The notes under the pieces are model-generated. The model did no database searches, was not told where the DNA came from, and saw nothing but the letters and a program-made list of their open reading frames with translations. Below, one piece after another: positions 10,098 to 20,560 of a DNA stretch of 64,000 nucleotides (its first letter is position 1; every line of letters begins with the position of its first letter). The DNA comes from Multifurca ochricompacta (lineage: Eukaryota > Basidiomycota > Agaricomycetes > Russulales > Russulaceae), in assembly GCA_022496185.1 (NCBI GenBank), contig WTXG01000023.1, forward strand, positions 62,001-126,000. The letters run 5' to 3'. Made by a program: the position numbers and the translations under genes.

Positions 10098-11299
10098 TGT
10101 TATGAACCCCACTACATCGTCTCATTTCCTTTTTCCTCTCACATGACCTGCCATTTGGCTGTGTTTGCCCTTCATTGATCGTGTTATGCCTTCCATTACA
10201 CCTGTTTGGTTCCTTATCTCTGACTCATGCTGTGCTTATCTATGACTCATACTTTACATCAGACCTCTTACATATTTTCCCACCAGAATCGCGACTATAC
10301 CAGATCCGTCTACATATATTCTCATGTTACGACCTACCCAGCGTACCCGACAGACGGCAAGACGTGGGGGACACACAAGCAGTGATGACAGCTGCGCGGG
10401 GTCCGCAAGGACATCACTGGCTTAGTTATGATGTCCCACGCCGAAGTCCAGAAGACAGATACGGCATGAGGTACAGAAGCAGATCATGTGACAGTAAGGT
10501 TTGATGCCTCGTGTACAGAAGGACCCTGAACCTTAGTTGACATGGAAAGACGGTGACACTGGTTCTGATGGAAGGTTCCATAGTCACACGTCCAGAACCA
10601 CAGTCCTTAGATAGACAGATAAGAACCCTGATGACTAAGCTAGTCCAGCATGTATATATACCCTAGCTAGTCTCACTCAGATGGTTCCCCATCTTGAGCT
10701 TTTGTGTCAATCAGAAGTCTTGTGGACCTTTACTTCCTTCCTTGCATCTCACCACCCAAACTTGTCCCTTTGGTACTCATCCTCTGTGACTTGTACACTG
10801 AGCCTGTGACTCTGGTAGACCCTGCGTGGGACTTATTGTCTTCCACATCGTTCCAAGATCGTCCCGACCTTGTCTCTGTGACCTAGCCGCCTGCACTCAA
10901 CTGCATACACCCCTCTGAGCATAACATCTCATCTGGCCCACCCTGACTCCATTCCCTTCTCAGTTATATTATGACTTTGTTGATGCACTTTGTATGTACT
11001 CCAATTTAGACTCTGACTTTGATTATGTATATAAGGCCCACCTAGATAGCCTGTATACCTTAGACTCAACTTCTTAATCGACTTGGTGCATTACCTTCTG
11101 GGTGATCTCTAAAGACCCGACCTTTGAATCGTCTCAGTGCTTCTGGCACTCTTCTGCTTACCAATACTAAGGGATTAGCTCCTTGGTGTTGACTTCTCAC
11201 CTGATCTCCATACACGTGAAAGACCGTGTATACTTGACTTCATAGTTTCACTACATGACTTGTCACACATCATGCTGAATGCCCGCACCAGGTGTTACA
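10098..11299 (+). repeat. gypsy 5' LTR, split by a solo LTR
   Basis: Begins TGTTATGAAC and ends GTGTTACA. Without the 602-bp insert and one 5-bp duplication it is 595 bp, exactly the length of the 3' LTR. It contains 'gattatgtatataaggc' near 11023 as a probable TATA region. Differences from the 3' LTR lie almost all at former CpG sites. Bases 11300-11347 are leader with no clear tRNA primer site. Confidence 0.92.
10325..10926 (+). repeat. 602-bp solo LTR in the gypsy 5' LTR
   Basis: Starts TGTTACGACC, ends GAGCATAACA, flanked by a perfect 5-bp duplication TCTCA (10320-10324 and 10927-10931). A second copy of exactly the same length lies at 14821-15422. It contains 'tgtatatataccc' near 10652 as a likely TATA region. 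Open frames inside it (10704-10886 and others) are not genes. Confidence 0.95.
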
Positions 11300-11347
11300 T
11301 TAAGTCGAGTCTCCTCCCACTGTGGCTTCATCTAGCCGAAGCCAGAC

Positions 11348-11926
11348 TGTTACAACCAGGACCAAGTAACCCCATTTTCTTCACCATTCCTAACCCAAAT
11401 CCTTCTCTCCTGCCGACCCTTCATTCTTGATCACATCCCCATCCTGGGACCTGTCACATGCCTTGCTCCCCTCCCTGTGACTGCCTTTGTACATATTGAC
11501 TCCCTATTTATACTTGCTTATGTTTACCCTTATCTCTTTATCTTTAAGACCGGACACTTACTTAATCCCTATCAGAAGCCAGACTTTACGCCCTCCACTT
11601 CTGTATATTGGCCCACTTGACTCCATATCTCTTATCTTTAGACGCCCATTTGATTACGTATATAAGTCTGCTGTAACTACATTGTAGACCTCAGACTCAA
11701 CTTATTGAATACATCGGTGCTTGTCTTCTGGACATTCCCTTTGAACTCTTTGACTCATTCATCTCAGTGCTTTTGGCACTTCTCCACTTAACATTGTCTT
11801 AGGGACAGCCCCTCTGACTCTGGCTCGTCCCACTTACACTCCAAGAGGCCTTATTGGTTTCTTACCTGATTACAAACACTACACTGTCACACAAGTCATG
11901 TGGAACGTCCCGCACCAGACATAACA
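11348..11926 (+). repeat. 579-bp solo LTR between leader and gag
   Basis: Starts TGTTACAACC, ends GACATAACA, flanked by a perfect 5-bp duplication CAGAC (11343-11347 and 11927-11931). It shares blocks with the 595-bp LTR ('acgtatataag', 'gactcaactt', 'ctcagtgctt'), so it is a related family. A GTG-initiated extension of the gag frame into this LTR is spurious. Confidence 0.93.
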
Positions 11927-13435
11927 CAGACCCTGCACAATGAAGAACTCATCGACCACCGAGACGAGGATAATCTTTCACAACAGATCCTTGGCTCTGC
12001 TGTCTGGAAAGACTTTGAAACCAAGTTTGGATACTATGTCTATCACAACAAGCAGTACCAGCCAGTTGAATATGATGAACAGAAATGGGTCTGGTACCAT
12101 ATCTGTTACTCTAGAAGCCATCATTCCTGGGTCACCACAGGACCCACCCCACCGGAGTACAGCTTAGGACCCTGGAGAGAAAACCCTCCAGCCATCATCA
12201 CCGATTCAGAACCCAAAGAATATATTGAAGAAGGCAGTGAAGATGCACAGGTCATAGCCACTAGTTTTATGGCTCAGACAGTTGCACCAGAGAGTACTAC
12301 ATTCAGAACATCTGCTTTAGTCTCTCCACAGATTACACAACAGACCTCAGACACCCCAACTATCACTTACCCAACCATGTCGACCATCGCTGCACAGTTG
12401 CCAGACCCTGCTCCAGTTGTCCCCGCTCCAAACCTCCCTCCCCCATCAGGACACCTTACAGGAGTCCTGCCAACAACATTCACCGGCGATTGTTCTCAAA
12501 GCAAAAAGTTCATGCTTGAGTTCAAGACATTTAAAAACTTTAACCACGACATCCCGCAGATAGTGAATCCTTTCCAATGCACCAACCTATTCCTCTCGCT
12601 CATTAGAGGGGATGCTGTAGATGACTGGACAATGGAGCAGATTGAATGGCTGAATGACAGGGTCGCAGCCGGAATGAGAACCACAGACGAGGATCTGTGG
12701 GATACAGTGGCGCAAAGATTCAAAGACACCTTCACAGATGGGCAGGCCAAACAGAAGGCCGCCAGAGAATTGAAGTCCTTAAAGATGGAAAGAGGGGACT
12801 TGGATGGCTATGTAGCCAAATTCCGCAACCTGGCCAAGAGAGTGGGGTACAATGTGAACGAAGAGGCGATGCTCGACCTCTTCTCCCAGGGATTACCCAA
12901 TCCCCTGGTGAAAAATATCATCCAGTTTCATCACCCCGAATTGTGGAGCCAATGGACAAACGCTGCCAGGAGGCAACAACAGGACTATCTAGACTTCCAA
13001 ATGCACTTTGGAGTGGATACTAAGAAGGGAAAAACTCGTGACCAATGGAAGACAGCATTTGGGGTGAAACCTACAACTTCACGAGACCCCAATGCCATGG
13101 ACACATCAGCAGACCATACCAAAGCCCATGCAGCACTTACCAATGATGAAAAGAAAAACCTTATGAAGGAAGGGCGCTGTTTCCACTGCCAGGCCCAAGG
13201 ACACATGTCACGATTTTGCCCCAAGAAGACAATCCATGCCGCAGAAGCTACTGTGGCCACCACTACCACGATGACGCCTGTGCAAAATTTGCCCACCCCC
13301 ACCAAAGAAAACCTGATAACTGCCTCTAAGACAAAGGAACAGAAGGCAGAGGCCATCTGGGAACACATGATGAATGAAGATGAGGCAGTTCACACCTTAT
13401 TAGTTGACAAGGCCTTTGGCCACAAGGATTTTTGA
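11927..13435 (+). CDS. gypsy Gag
   Basis: An open frame of about 500 codons entering from the leader side of the 579-bp LTR insertion and ending at TGA 13433-13435. No ATG lies near its beginning in frame, so the original start is lost or non-ATG; the antisense copy aligns from the QTL residues onward. The middle resembles a retrotransposon capsid (GDLDGYVAKFR, LFSQGLPNPLVKNI). One CCHC zinc knuckle (CFHC...GHMSRFC) lies at about 13177-13218. Unlike pol it carries no internal stop. The role would be to form the virus-like particle that holds the RNA. Expression is doubtful because of the 5' insertions. Confidence 0.85.
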   Translation, partial: QTLHNEELIDHRDEDNLSQQILGSAVWKDFETKFGYYVYHNKQYQPVEYDEQKWVWYHICYSRSHHSWVTTGPTPPEYSLGPWRENPPAIITDSEPKEYIEEGSEDAQVIATSFMAQTVAPESTTFRTSALVSPQITQQTSDTPTITYPTMSTIAAQLPDPAPVVPAPNLPPPSGHLTGVLPTTFTGDCSQSKKFMLEFKTFKNFNHDIPQIVNPFQCTNLFLSLIRGDAVDDWTMEQIEWLNDRVAAGMRTTDEDLWDTVAQRFKDTFTDGQAKQKAARELKSLKMERGDLDGYVAKFRNLAKRVGYNVNEEAMLDLFSQGLPNPLVKNIIQFHHPELWSQWTNAARRQQQDYLDFQMHFGVDTKKGKTRDQWKTAFGVKPTTSRDPNAMDTSADHTKAHAALTNDEKKNLMKEGRCFHCQAQGHMSRFCPKKTIHAAEATVATTTTMTPVQNLPTPTKENLITASKTKEQKAEAIWEHMMNEDEAVHTLLVDKAFGHKDF

Positions 13436-13440
13436 TTGGC
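13424..13440 (+). promoter_or_regulatory. putative -1 frameshift site at the gag stop
   Basis: Gag ends GAT TTT TGA in a run of five T. Slipping back one base at TTT gives TTG ATT ... and enters the pol frame, which is then open up to the protease (except for CpG-type TGA). The antisense copy, although diverged, keeps the same AAG GAT TTT TGA at its gag end and the same pol frame. Conservation in both copies supports a -1 shift mechanism. No downstream pseudoknot was worked out. Confidence 0.5.
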
Positions 13441-16400
13441 TTGACCCCATCGGCCTGGGCAAGAGTGCTTCATGTAACTTCTGTATACACTAGTCGTTTC
13501 AAGTCTTTAAAAATACCAGTACACTTTGAAACCAAACAGAAGATGGCCGACAGACAAATATTGATTGACTCTGGAGTGACAGACAACTTCATTAGTCAAT
13601 GACTCCAGAGAATACTAGGATTGGGAACACAGTTACTCCCCCAAGAAAAGAATATTTGGAACATAGATGGGACAGCTAACAAAGCCAGGAAGATCATGCA
13701 TTGCTGTGATTTAGAAGTACAGGTTGGAGAGCGAACTAAACAGCTTCGATTCCTTATCACTGACCTGGGAGACGAAGATATGGTTTTAGGATACCCGTGG
13801 CTGGTGGCATTTGAACCAAAGATCAACTGGGCCAAGGTGACCATGGACAAAGACTTCTACCCAGTCATCATTACATCCCTGGGGTACGACTATGCTGCAC
13901 GACATCCCCTCACTCATGCCGTTGTTATGGGATCAGCCGTCACCTGGAGTGACGTGGAACCTGTGGATCAGGTGTACTGTTATGTCACAAAAGCATCGGA
14001 GCTGGCTCAAGCGGAAGCACAGAAAAACCCAGAAAGGACATTCGAAGAAGTAGTCCCTACAGAGTACCACCGACATTGGAAGGTCTTCTCAGAGGAAGAA
14101 TCGCAACATTTCCCTCCCTCTCAACCTTGGGATCATGCTATTGATTTCATCCCAAATGCTCCGCAGTTGGTTGATTGCAAGATATACCCATTGTCTCAGC
14201 CAGAAAAAGAGGCACTTTCCACTTTCCTGGAAGAACATCTGGCGAAAGGATACATACAACCCTCCAACTCACCTTATGCCTCACCCTTCTTCTTCATTAA
14301 AAAGAAGGATGGAAAGCTGCAACTGGTACAGGACTACAGATGAATCAATGAACTTATGGTGAAAAACAACTACCCGCTCCCTCTGATCTCTGAAATTATT
14401 GATAAAATGCGTGACAAAGCCTTATTTTCAAAAATGGATGTCTGCTGGGGATATAACAACATCCATATTCGAGAAGGTGACCAGCCCAAAGCTGCCTTTA
14501 AGACCAATCAAGGACTCTTCGAACCCAGTGTCATGTTCTTCAGCTTAACGAACTCACCCACAACCTTTCAATCAATGATGAATCATATTTTCTGAGACCT
14601 GATCCTCACAGAAGAAGTAGTCATATATATGGACAACATTCTAGTGGCTACAAGGAACAACATTGATCATCACCGAACCTGTGTTCATGAAGTGTTAGAT
14701 ATCCTAGCAAAACACAACCTTTACTTGAAACCAGCCAAGTGTTCCTTCGAACAGACCAGTGTCAAATACTTAGGTGTCATCCTGGAAGGTGGTCAAGTAC
14801 GCATGGATCCTGTAAAGGTGTGTTATGACCTACCCAGCATACCCAACAGACAGCAAGATGTGGGGGACACACAAGCAGTAACAACAGCCGCGCGGGGTCC
14901 ACAAGGACATTGCCAGCTTAGTTATGATGTCCCACACTGAAGTCCAGAAGACAGATACAGCATGAGGTACAGAAGCAGATCATGTGACAGTAAGGTTTGA
15001 TGCCTCATGTACAGAAGGACCCTGAACCTTAGTTGACATGAGAAGACGGTGGCACTGGTTCTGATGGAAGGTTCCATAGTCACACATCCAGAACCACAGC
15101 ACTTAGATAGACAGATAAGAACCCTGATGACTAAGCTAGTCCAGCATGTATATATACCCTAGCTAGTCTCACTCAGATGGTTCCCCATCTTGAGCTTTTG
15201 TGTCAATCAGAAGTCTTGTGGACCTTTACTTCCTTCCTTGTGTCTCACCACCCAAACTTGTCCCTTTGGTACTCGTCCTCTGTGACTTGTACACTGAGCC
15301 TGTGACTCTGGTAGACCCTGTGTCAGACTTATTGTCTTCCGCACCATTCCAAGATCGTCCCAACCTTGTCTCTGTGACCTAGCCACCCGCACTCAACTGT
15401 GTATGCCCCTCTGAGCATAACAAGGTGCAAGGCATTTGGGAATGGTCCACTCCTTGGTGTACCAAAGACATCAGATCATTCATTGGATTTTGTAACTTCT
15501 ACCGGTGATTTGTCAAGGGATTTTCAGCCATAGCTAGACCACTCAACGATTTACTGAAAAAGGACATACCCTGGCATTGGGGAACATCACAACAAGAGGC
15601 CTTTGACCGAATAAAAATGATCATCAGCTCCAAACCGGTTCTCATTCAGCCAAACCTAGAGAAACCATTTGAACTTGAAGTCAATGCCTCTATGTATGCA
15701 AATTGAGCTGTCCTTTCTCAACGAGATGACGCTGGAATTCTTCACCCAGTGGCATTTTATTCAGAAACCTTCTCACAAGCAGAAAGAAATTACAACATCT
15801 GGGATAGAGAGCTATTGGCTATTGTAAAGGCACTGCGACATTGGCAACTGTATTTGGCTGGATCCCTGCACAAAACAATCATTTATACCAATCACTCCAA
15901 CCTCCTCTATTGGCGAGAACCCCATAAAATCAGCCAGCACATCACATGAGAAGTTTTAGAGCTTGAAGAGTACAATTTCACACTCAAACATCTCCCCAGA
16001 GCTCGTAATGCATGTGCAGATGCCTTGTCTAGACCAGCCAATAGTGACGAAGGGGAAGACAACAATGACAATATTGTGGTATTACCAGAAGACATTTTCG
16101 CAAAAACAGCAGTTGTTAGTTTACATGACATGGATCTATGGGCCCAAGTAATGCAAAACATGAACCAAGAACTGTGCAAATCTTGGGCAGAGCCACACAA
16201 CATTAAAATGAGGAATGGCCTTTGGTGGAAAGACGGTGACTGATTGGTTGTCACCAGTGGTGACAACATTAAGAGGGGGGTGATCCATTTTCACCACAAC
16301 CTTCCCTCTGCAGGACACCCCAGTATTGCAAACACTTATGCCCTTGCCAAACGAGACTATTGGTGGCCGAACATGAAAAAGGATGTAGAAGCATATGTCA

Positions 16401-18799
16401 AGGGATGCGCAGAATGCCAGGCAAACAAAGTAAACACTCACCCAAAACTGCTGGCACTTTCACCCATTACACCAGTCACGACAGCCCCTTTCCAGACTGT
16501 TGCTATGGATTTTATCATCAGGTTGCCACAGTCACAAGGATACAATTTGATACTCACCATTACGGATCATGATTATTCAAAAGCTGCTCTCTTCATCCCC
16601 TGCAATGAGATGATATCAGCAGAGGAAGTCGCCAAACTTTACCTGAACCACATCTATCAACACTATGGACTCCCTCAAAAGATCATCTCTGACCAAGACC
16701 CACGATTCACATCCATGTTTGCCCGAGCCCTCTGTAAATGTCTCGACATCCAACAGAATATTTCCATGGCATATCATCCTCAAACGGACAGACAATCAGA
16801 ATGGACAAACCAATGGCTCGAACAATATCTTCATTTCTGGTGCAATGAAAGACAAAACGACTGGGCAGAGTGGCTGGCAACAGCAGAGTTCGCACATAAC
16901 AGCTGGCCGAACAGGACAACCAAGACCTCCCCCTTCTCCCTTATAATGGGATGGAACCCACGCACAACATGGATAGATAAACCCACCAATGTACCATCAG
17001 TCACACAGCATATCAGCCAATGGGAAGAGATACAAGAATCGGCCAGTAGAAACCTCCAGAAGGCGCAAAGAACCCTGGCCGAGAAGCCCACAAGGTTTAC
17101 ACCCTATCAAGTCGGTGATCAGGTCTGGCTAGAGGGACATAATATCCACATGTCACACCCAACGGCAAAATTAGCTCCCAGGCGTCATGGGCCCTTCTCA
17201 ATTGAACAGAAGCTCTCGGATATCACGTACAAATTGACACTGTCCCCCACCTGGAAAATACACCCCGTGTTCCATGCCAACCTTCTAACACTGTACAAAG
17301 AGACTTCTATTCATGGACAGAACTTCCCCAGACCACCTCCTGACTTAATTGATGGAGAACCAGAGTGGGAGGTAGAGCATATCACTGATGCAAAATGGAA
17401 AGGCTGAGGGTGCAATTGGAAGCTCCACTATCTGATCAAATGGAAGGGATTCCCCAATGCCGACAACTTGTGGGAATCTGCTGTGGATGTCTTTGTGCCC
17501 CAATTAATTGAAGACTTCTATAGACACCACCCTGAAGCAGATAAAGAGCAAGATGCAATACATACTGTAGGACAATCCCCTTCTTCACAACCACCCAGAA
17601 CACAGCCCATGTCTCCCTCACAAGTCCATGCCTCTGCTGCCATTGATGCATTTCCCCTACTTTCTCCCCTGCATCCTCCTTCTCACCCACTATCTCCTAT
17701 TGATTACGATGTGGCCACTAAGGTGGCCGAAGGGATCAGAACCGCCGACATCAACGACAATTTTAATTTGCCCAAACATCCCCATCCCAACAACCTAATT
17801 GATGTCGACTTCAGTGATGAAGCCCCAGAATTCCCATTCTTCCCGAACAACCCAGGTTCACAATTTTACTTCCCACTCATGATCCCAACATCCAGGAATG
17901 ATGGTACCACCGAAGTGGCCAAGTATATTTACTACACCAATGAAGGTATGGATGTAGCCAGGTGTCTGGAAAAAGGAGGGCCAGTCTATGGGGCCCTGGT
18001 GTATCTAGAAGAGAAGAAAGTTGACTGACTTCACTATGTCTTGGGGCCAGAACACTTGCAACATCTTTTGGCTCACAACCCTCATGCTTTCGCCATCAAT
18101 GAAGTACTCCATGATCTGTGTATGCCACGACTTACCACTGAGATTGCATGACTATGAAAATTCCAGGCACTCAGGGATAACTTAGAGATGCAATGCCATG
18201 ACTATGAACGACAGATGGTGAGAATTAACCGTGGAGTCTTCGACATAGAACAGCACCTGGCAGGCATCAGGACATGGCTGGAGCAGGGAGAAGCATACCA
18301 AATCATATCCGAATGGTATGCTGACATTTTTGCCTGACCCCTTCCCTGTTGCCGTCTCAATCTTGTGCCCTGGCTCAATCCACATGCTTTCGAAATGCTG
18401 CACCTACATGAAAATCCCAATGGTAAGCTTTGCTGGCGCTGTAGCAGCAAGTACCATCTCAGCTGGTGCTGCCCCACAGCCAAGAAACGATGTCGACACT
18501 GCCAGAGCACCTTGCATTGGAGTTGCCAGTGCTTATTCCAACGACTCACACAGGCCCCTACCATTCAGAACCCCTCAGGTTGGTGTGGCAAATGTCTTTC
18601 CCACAACGCCAGCCATCGAGAAATCGACTGCCATGTTTACAATGGTTGCTTTCGATGTGGGGGAAGGGGGCCCTATGGCTTTTTACGAACACATGTTTGC
18701 CCCACAGACGAAGAAAAGGAGAACTATGATGCAGACCACTATGCCGTAGCCGATGACTACCTTTCCCTGGTGCAGGATGACAATGGTATGCCAATCTAG
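13432..18799 (+). pseudogene. gypsy chromovirus Pol with C-terminal zinc-knuckle extension
   Basis: About 1,588 codons in one continuous frame once the 14821-15427 insertion is skipped. Domains: protease DSG at 13568; RT from about 14160, with the catalytic box now YMDN near 14626 (expected YxDD); RNase H around 15650-15990; integrase HHCC at 16289-16430 and the D,D,E core at 16500-16830; chromodomain about 17360-17520 (WEVEHI ... LIKWKGFP). A further ~400 codons follow, ending in four Cys/His clusters at 18431-18703 before TAG 18797-18799. Twelve in-frame stops, all TGA: 13600, 14341, 14593, 15506, 15704, 15947, 16241, 17405, 18026, 18149, 18155, 18335. Most fall where the family has Arg, so CGA to TGA is the likely origin; 15704 is ambiguous. 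It is nonfunctional as it stands. Confidence 0.93.
14821..15422 (+). repeat. 602-bp solo LTR in gypsy RT/RNase H
   Basis: Starts TGTTATGACC, ends GAGCATAACA, with a perfect 5-bp duplication AGGTG (14816-14820 and 15423-15427). Same length as the copy at 10325-10926, and nearly all differences between the two are CpG-type transitions. Pol continues in the correct frame directly after it. Confidence 0.95.
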
Positions 18800-18830
18800 C
18801 TGGTTCAGCTAGGACTTAGAGAGGGGGTAA

Positions 18831-19425
18831 TGTTACAAACCCCGCTACGTCATCTCATTTCCTTTTTCCTCTCACATGACCTGCCATTTGGCTGTGTTTG
18901 CCCTTTGTTGATCATGTTATGCCTTCCATTACACCTGTTTGGTTCCTTATCTCTGACTCATGCTGTGCTTATCTATGACTCATACTTTACATCAGACCTC
19001 TTATGTATTTTCCCACCAGAATCGCAACTATACCAGATCCGTCTACATATATTCTCATCTGGCCCACCCTGACTCCATTCCCTTCTCAGTTATATTATGA
19101 CTTTGTTGATGCACTTCGTATGTACTCCAATTTAGACTCTGACTTTGATTATGTATATAAGGCCCACCTAGATAGCCTGTATACCTTAGACTCGACTTCT
19201 TAATTGACTTGGTGCATTACCTTCTGGGTGATCTCTAAAGACCCGACCTTTGAATTGTCTCAGTGCTTCTGGCACTCTTCCGCTTACCGATACTAAGGGA
19301 TTAGCTCCTTGGTGTTGACTTCTCACCCAATCTCCATACATGTGAAAGACCGTGTATACTTGACTTCATAGTTTCACTACACAACTTGTCACACGTCGTG
19401 CTGAACACCCACATGAGGCGTTACA
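18831..19425 (+). repeat. gypsy 3' LTR
   Basis: 595 bp, begins TGTTACAAAC right after the polypurine tract and ends GGCGTTACA. It is collinear with the 5' LTR. TATA-like 'gtatataagg' lies near 19153. Confidence 0.93.
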
Positions 19426-19760
19426 ACATGCCCCCTCCTTATCGTCATGGGCACTTGAAATCTTGAACTGGACTAGGCCTTCTTAGTTGGACCTTGAATC
19501 TTGAGTGCGCTGCATACCTCGAGAGCCTTTGGACATTAAAAATGCAACTAGATGCAGTTGACACCTGGCTGTGACATAAAACCTAGCTTCTGATAGGGAA
19601 TTAAGTAAGTGTCTGGTCTTAGAGATAAGGGATAAGAGATAAGGAAGTCATCAAACAGTGGTAAACATGAAGCAAACAAGTGTCAATGGTGGTCACAGGG
19701 ATGGCCCTCAGGGATAAGTGTAAGAAGGGGATTCAATGTAAAAGGATAGACCAGACAGAG
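19426..19760 (-). repeat. antisense fragment of the 579-type LTR
   Basis: The minus strand of about 19565-19720 matches the 579-bp LTR around 11525-11580 ('cacttacttaat', 'tatcagaagc', repeated 'ttatctct'). The outer limits are unclear. 19426-19560 and 19761-19993 contain no gene that I can recognise and are probably more degraded repeat. Confidence 0.6.
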
Positions 19761-19993
19761 CAGAAGGGTCTGCATCATGAAGATTAAAGAAAAATGGGTG
19801 GCTGGGAAAATGCAGGGGATGTAACAGCAGAGGAGGTGGGGTGCATTGGGAAATTATAATATTCTGGGAATGTAAACCATGGTTAAATAGCTCTATTCCA
19901 GGTCCCATCAATATTAAGATAACTATGGTAACCATATATTAAGGATTGGTTGCTGTACATTTGGTGGAGCATCAGATTCTGATATTTCTGATA

Positions 19994-20207
19994 CCCCTCA
20001 CAAAACTGAGTCAATGAGTCCCCAATTTGAAATGGGCATAGCTCCACAGGTTTTGATCAGACTTACATAATTATTATTGCATTACATAACCCTTATCCTG
20101 TACCTTTTATGGTCTACCAAGACTTTGTTTATATTTGTTTTGGCTGATGCAATATTCAACAAACAGTGCAAAAGTGCAAAACATTGACTCAGTTTTGTGA
20201 GGCACTG
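19994..20207. mobile_element. Tc1/mariner-type MITE
   Basis: A 214-bp element flanked by TA (19992-19993 and 20208-20209). Inverted ends: left 'cctcacaaaactgagtc', right 'gactcagttttgtgagg', 21 of 21 bases complementary in the core. The right tip reads CAGTGCCTCAC inward, a classic Tc1/mariner terminus; the left tip has lost a few bases. AT-rich inside, no coding sequence. Confidence 0.85.
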
Positions 20208-20369
20208 TATATACTCAGTGTTGATTTCAGCAATTGTTTTACAACATGATCACAATTACATCAGACCACTATCTCAGTATCTCTATACCAGTATTCTGGT
20301 TCAACACCATCCTTACACTGTAAACTGCACAGTTGAAGTTTGCAAAAATCCAGATAGAAAGCATGATTC

Positions 20370-20531
20370 AGCCACCAAAAGCCACAGCCTAAGCTGTGGC
20401 TTCAGGCTTTCCATAGCTTAAGCCTGAGCTATGGGCCACTGGAAGCTGTTTTCGCAGCCTATGTTGGCCCGGCTTTTTCCGGCTCAGCAACAGCCGGCTT
20501 ACGGCTTTGAGCCGAGCTGTGCACATCACTA
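20370..20531. repeat. palindrome-rich segment with a hAT-like terminus
   Basis: Contains an 8-bp perfect stem (agccacag...ctgtggct at 20379-20400), then nested 'catagctta/taagcctgagctatg' and 'ccggctcagc/gagccgagc' palindromes, ending 'gtgcacatcacta' at 20531. Read on the other strand this starts TAGTGATGTGCAC, like a hAT end. No matching left end or 8-bp duplication (cccagggg follows) was found, so it may be a solo end. Confidence 0.4.
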
Positions 20532-20560
20532 CCCAGGGGTCTAGGTATTGTGGGTGGGAT

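Larger units (their letters stand above)
10098..19425 (+). mobile_element. Ty3/gypsy chromovirus, complete but decayed
   Basis: Two LTRs of 595 bp (the 5' one after subtracting an insert) bound gag and pol. The polypurine tract 'gagagggggtaa' lies directly before the 3' LTR. Pol order is protease, RT, RNase H, integrase, chromodomain, as in chromoviruses. Three solo LTRs of two related families are nested in it (10325-10926, 11348-11926, 14821-15422). Flanking 5-mers do not match (TCAGA at 10093-10097, ACATG at 19426-19430), and the left flank (a copia LTR) is not continued on the right, so the ends may have been rearranged after insertion. Confidence 0.93.

Noticed and set aside
10704..10886. 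Small open frames inside the 602-bp LTR (and its copy at 15200-15382)
   Set aside because: They lie in LTR sequence, are present in both copies only by homology, and have no protein features.
11900..11926. Gag start at the GTG inside the 579-bp LTR
   Set aside because: That part belongs to the inserted LTR; the homologous antisense copy begins only after the insertion point.
5456..15427. Shared insertion hotspot because two solo LTRs of different families both have AGGTG duplications
   Set aside because: The flanking sequences differ beyond the five bases, and a five-base coincidence is not rare enough.
13600..18337. UGA recoding (TGA read as an amino acid) to explain the open pol frame
   Set aside because: Host genes in the same window (SYF2, HIS2, the large ATPase) use TGA as their natural stop, and the TGA positions match former CGA codons, so decay is simpler.
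20517..20531. A complete hAT element ending at 20531
   Set aside because: Only one end was found; no opposite terminus or 8-bp duplication nearby.
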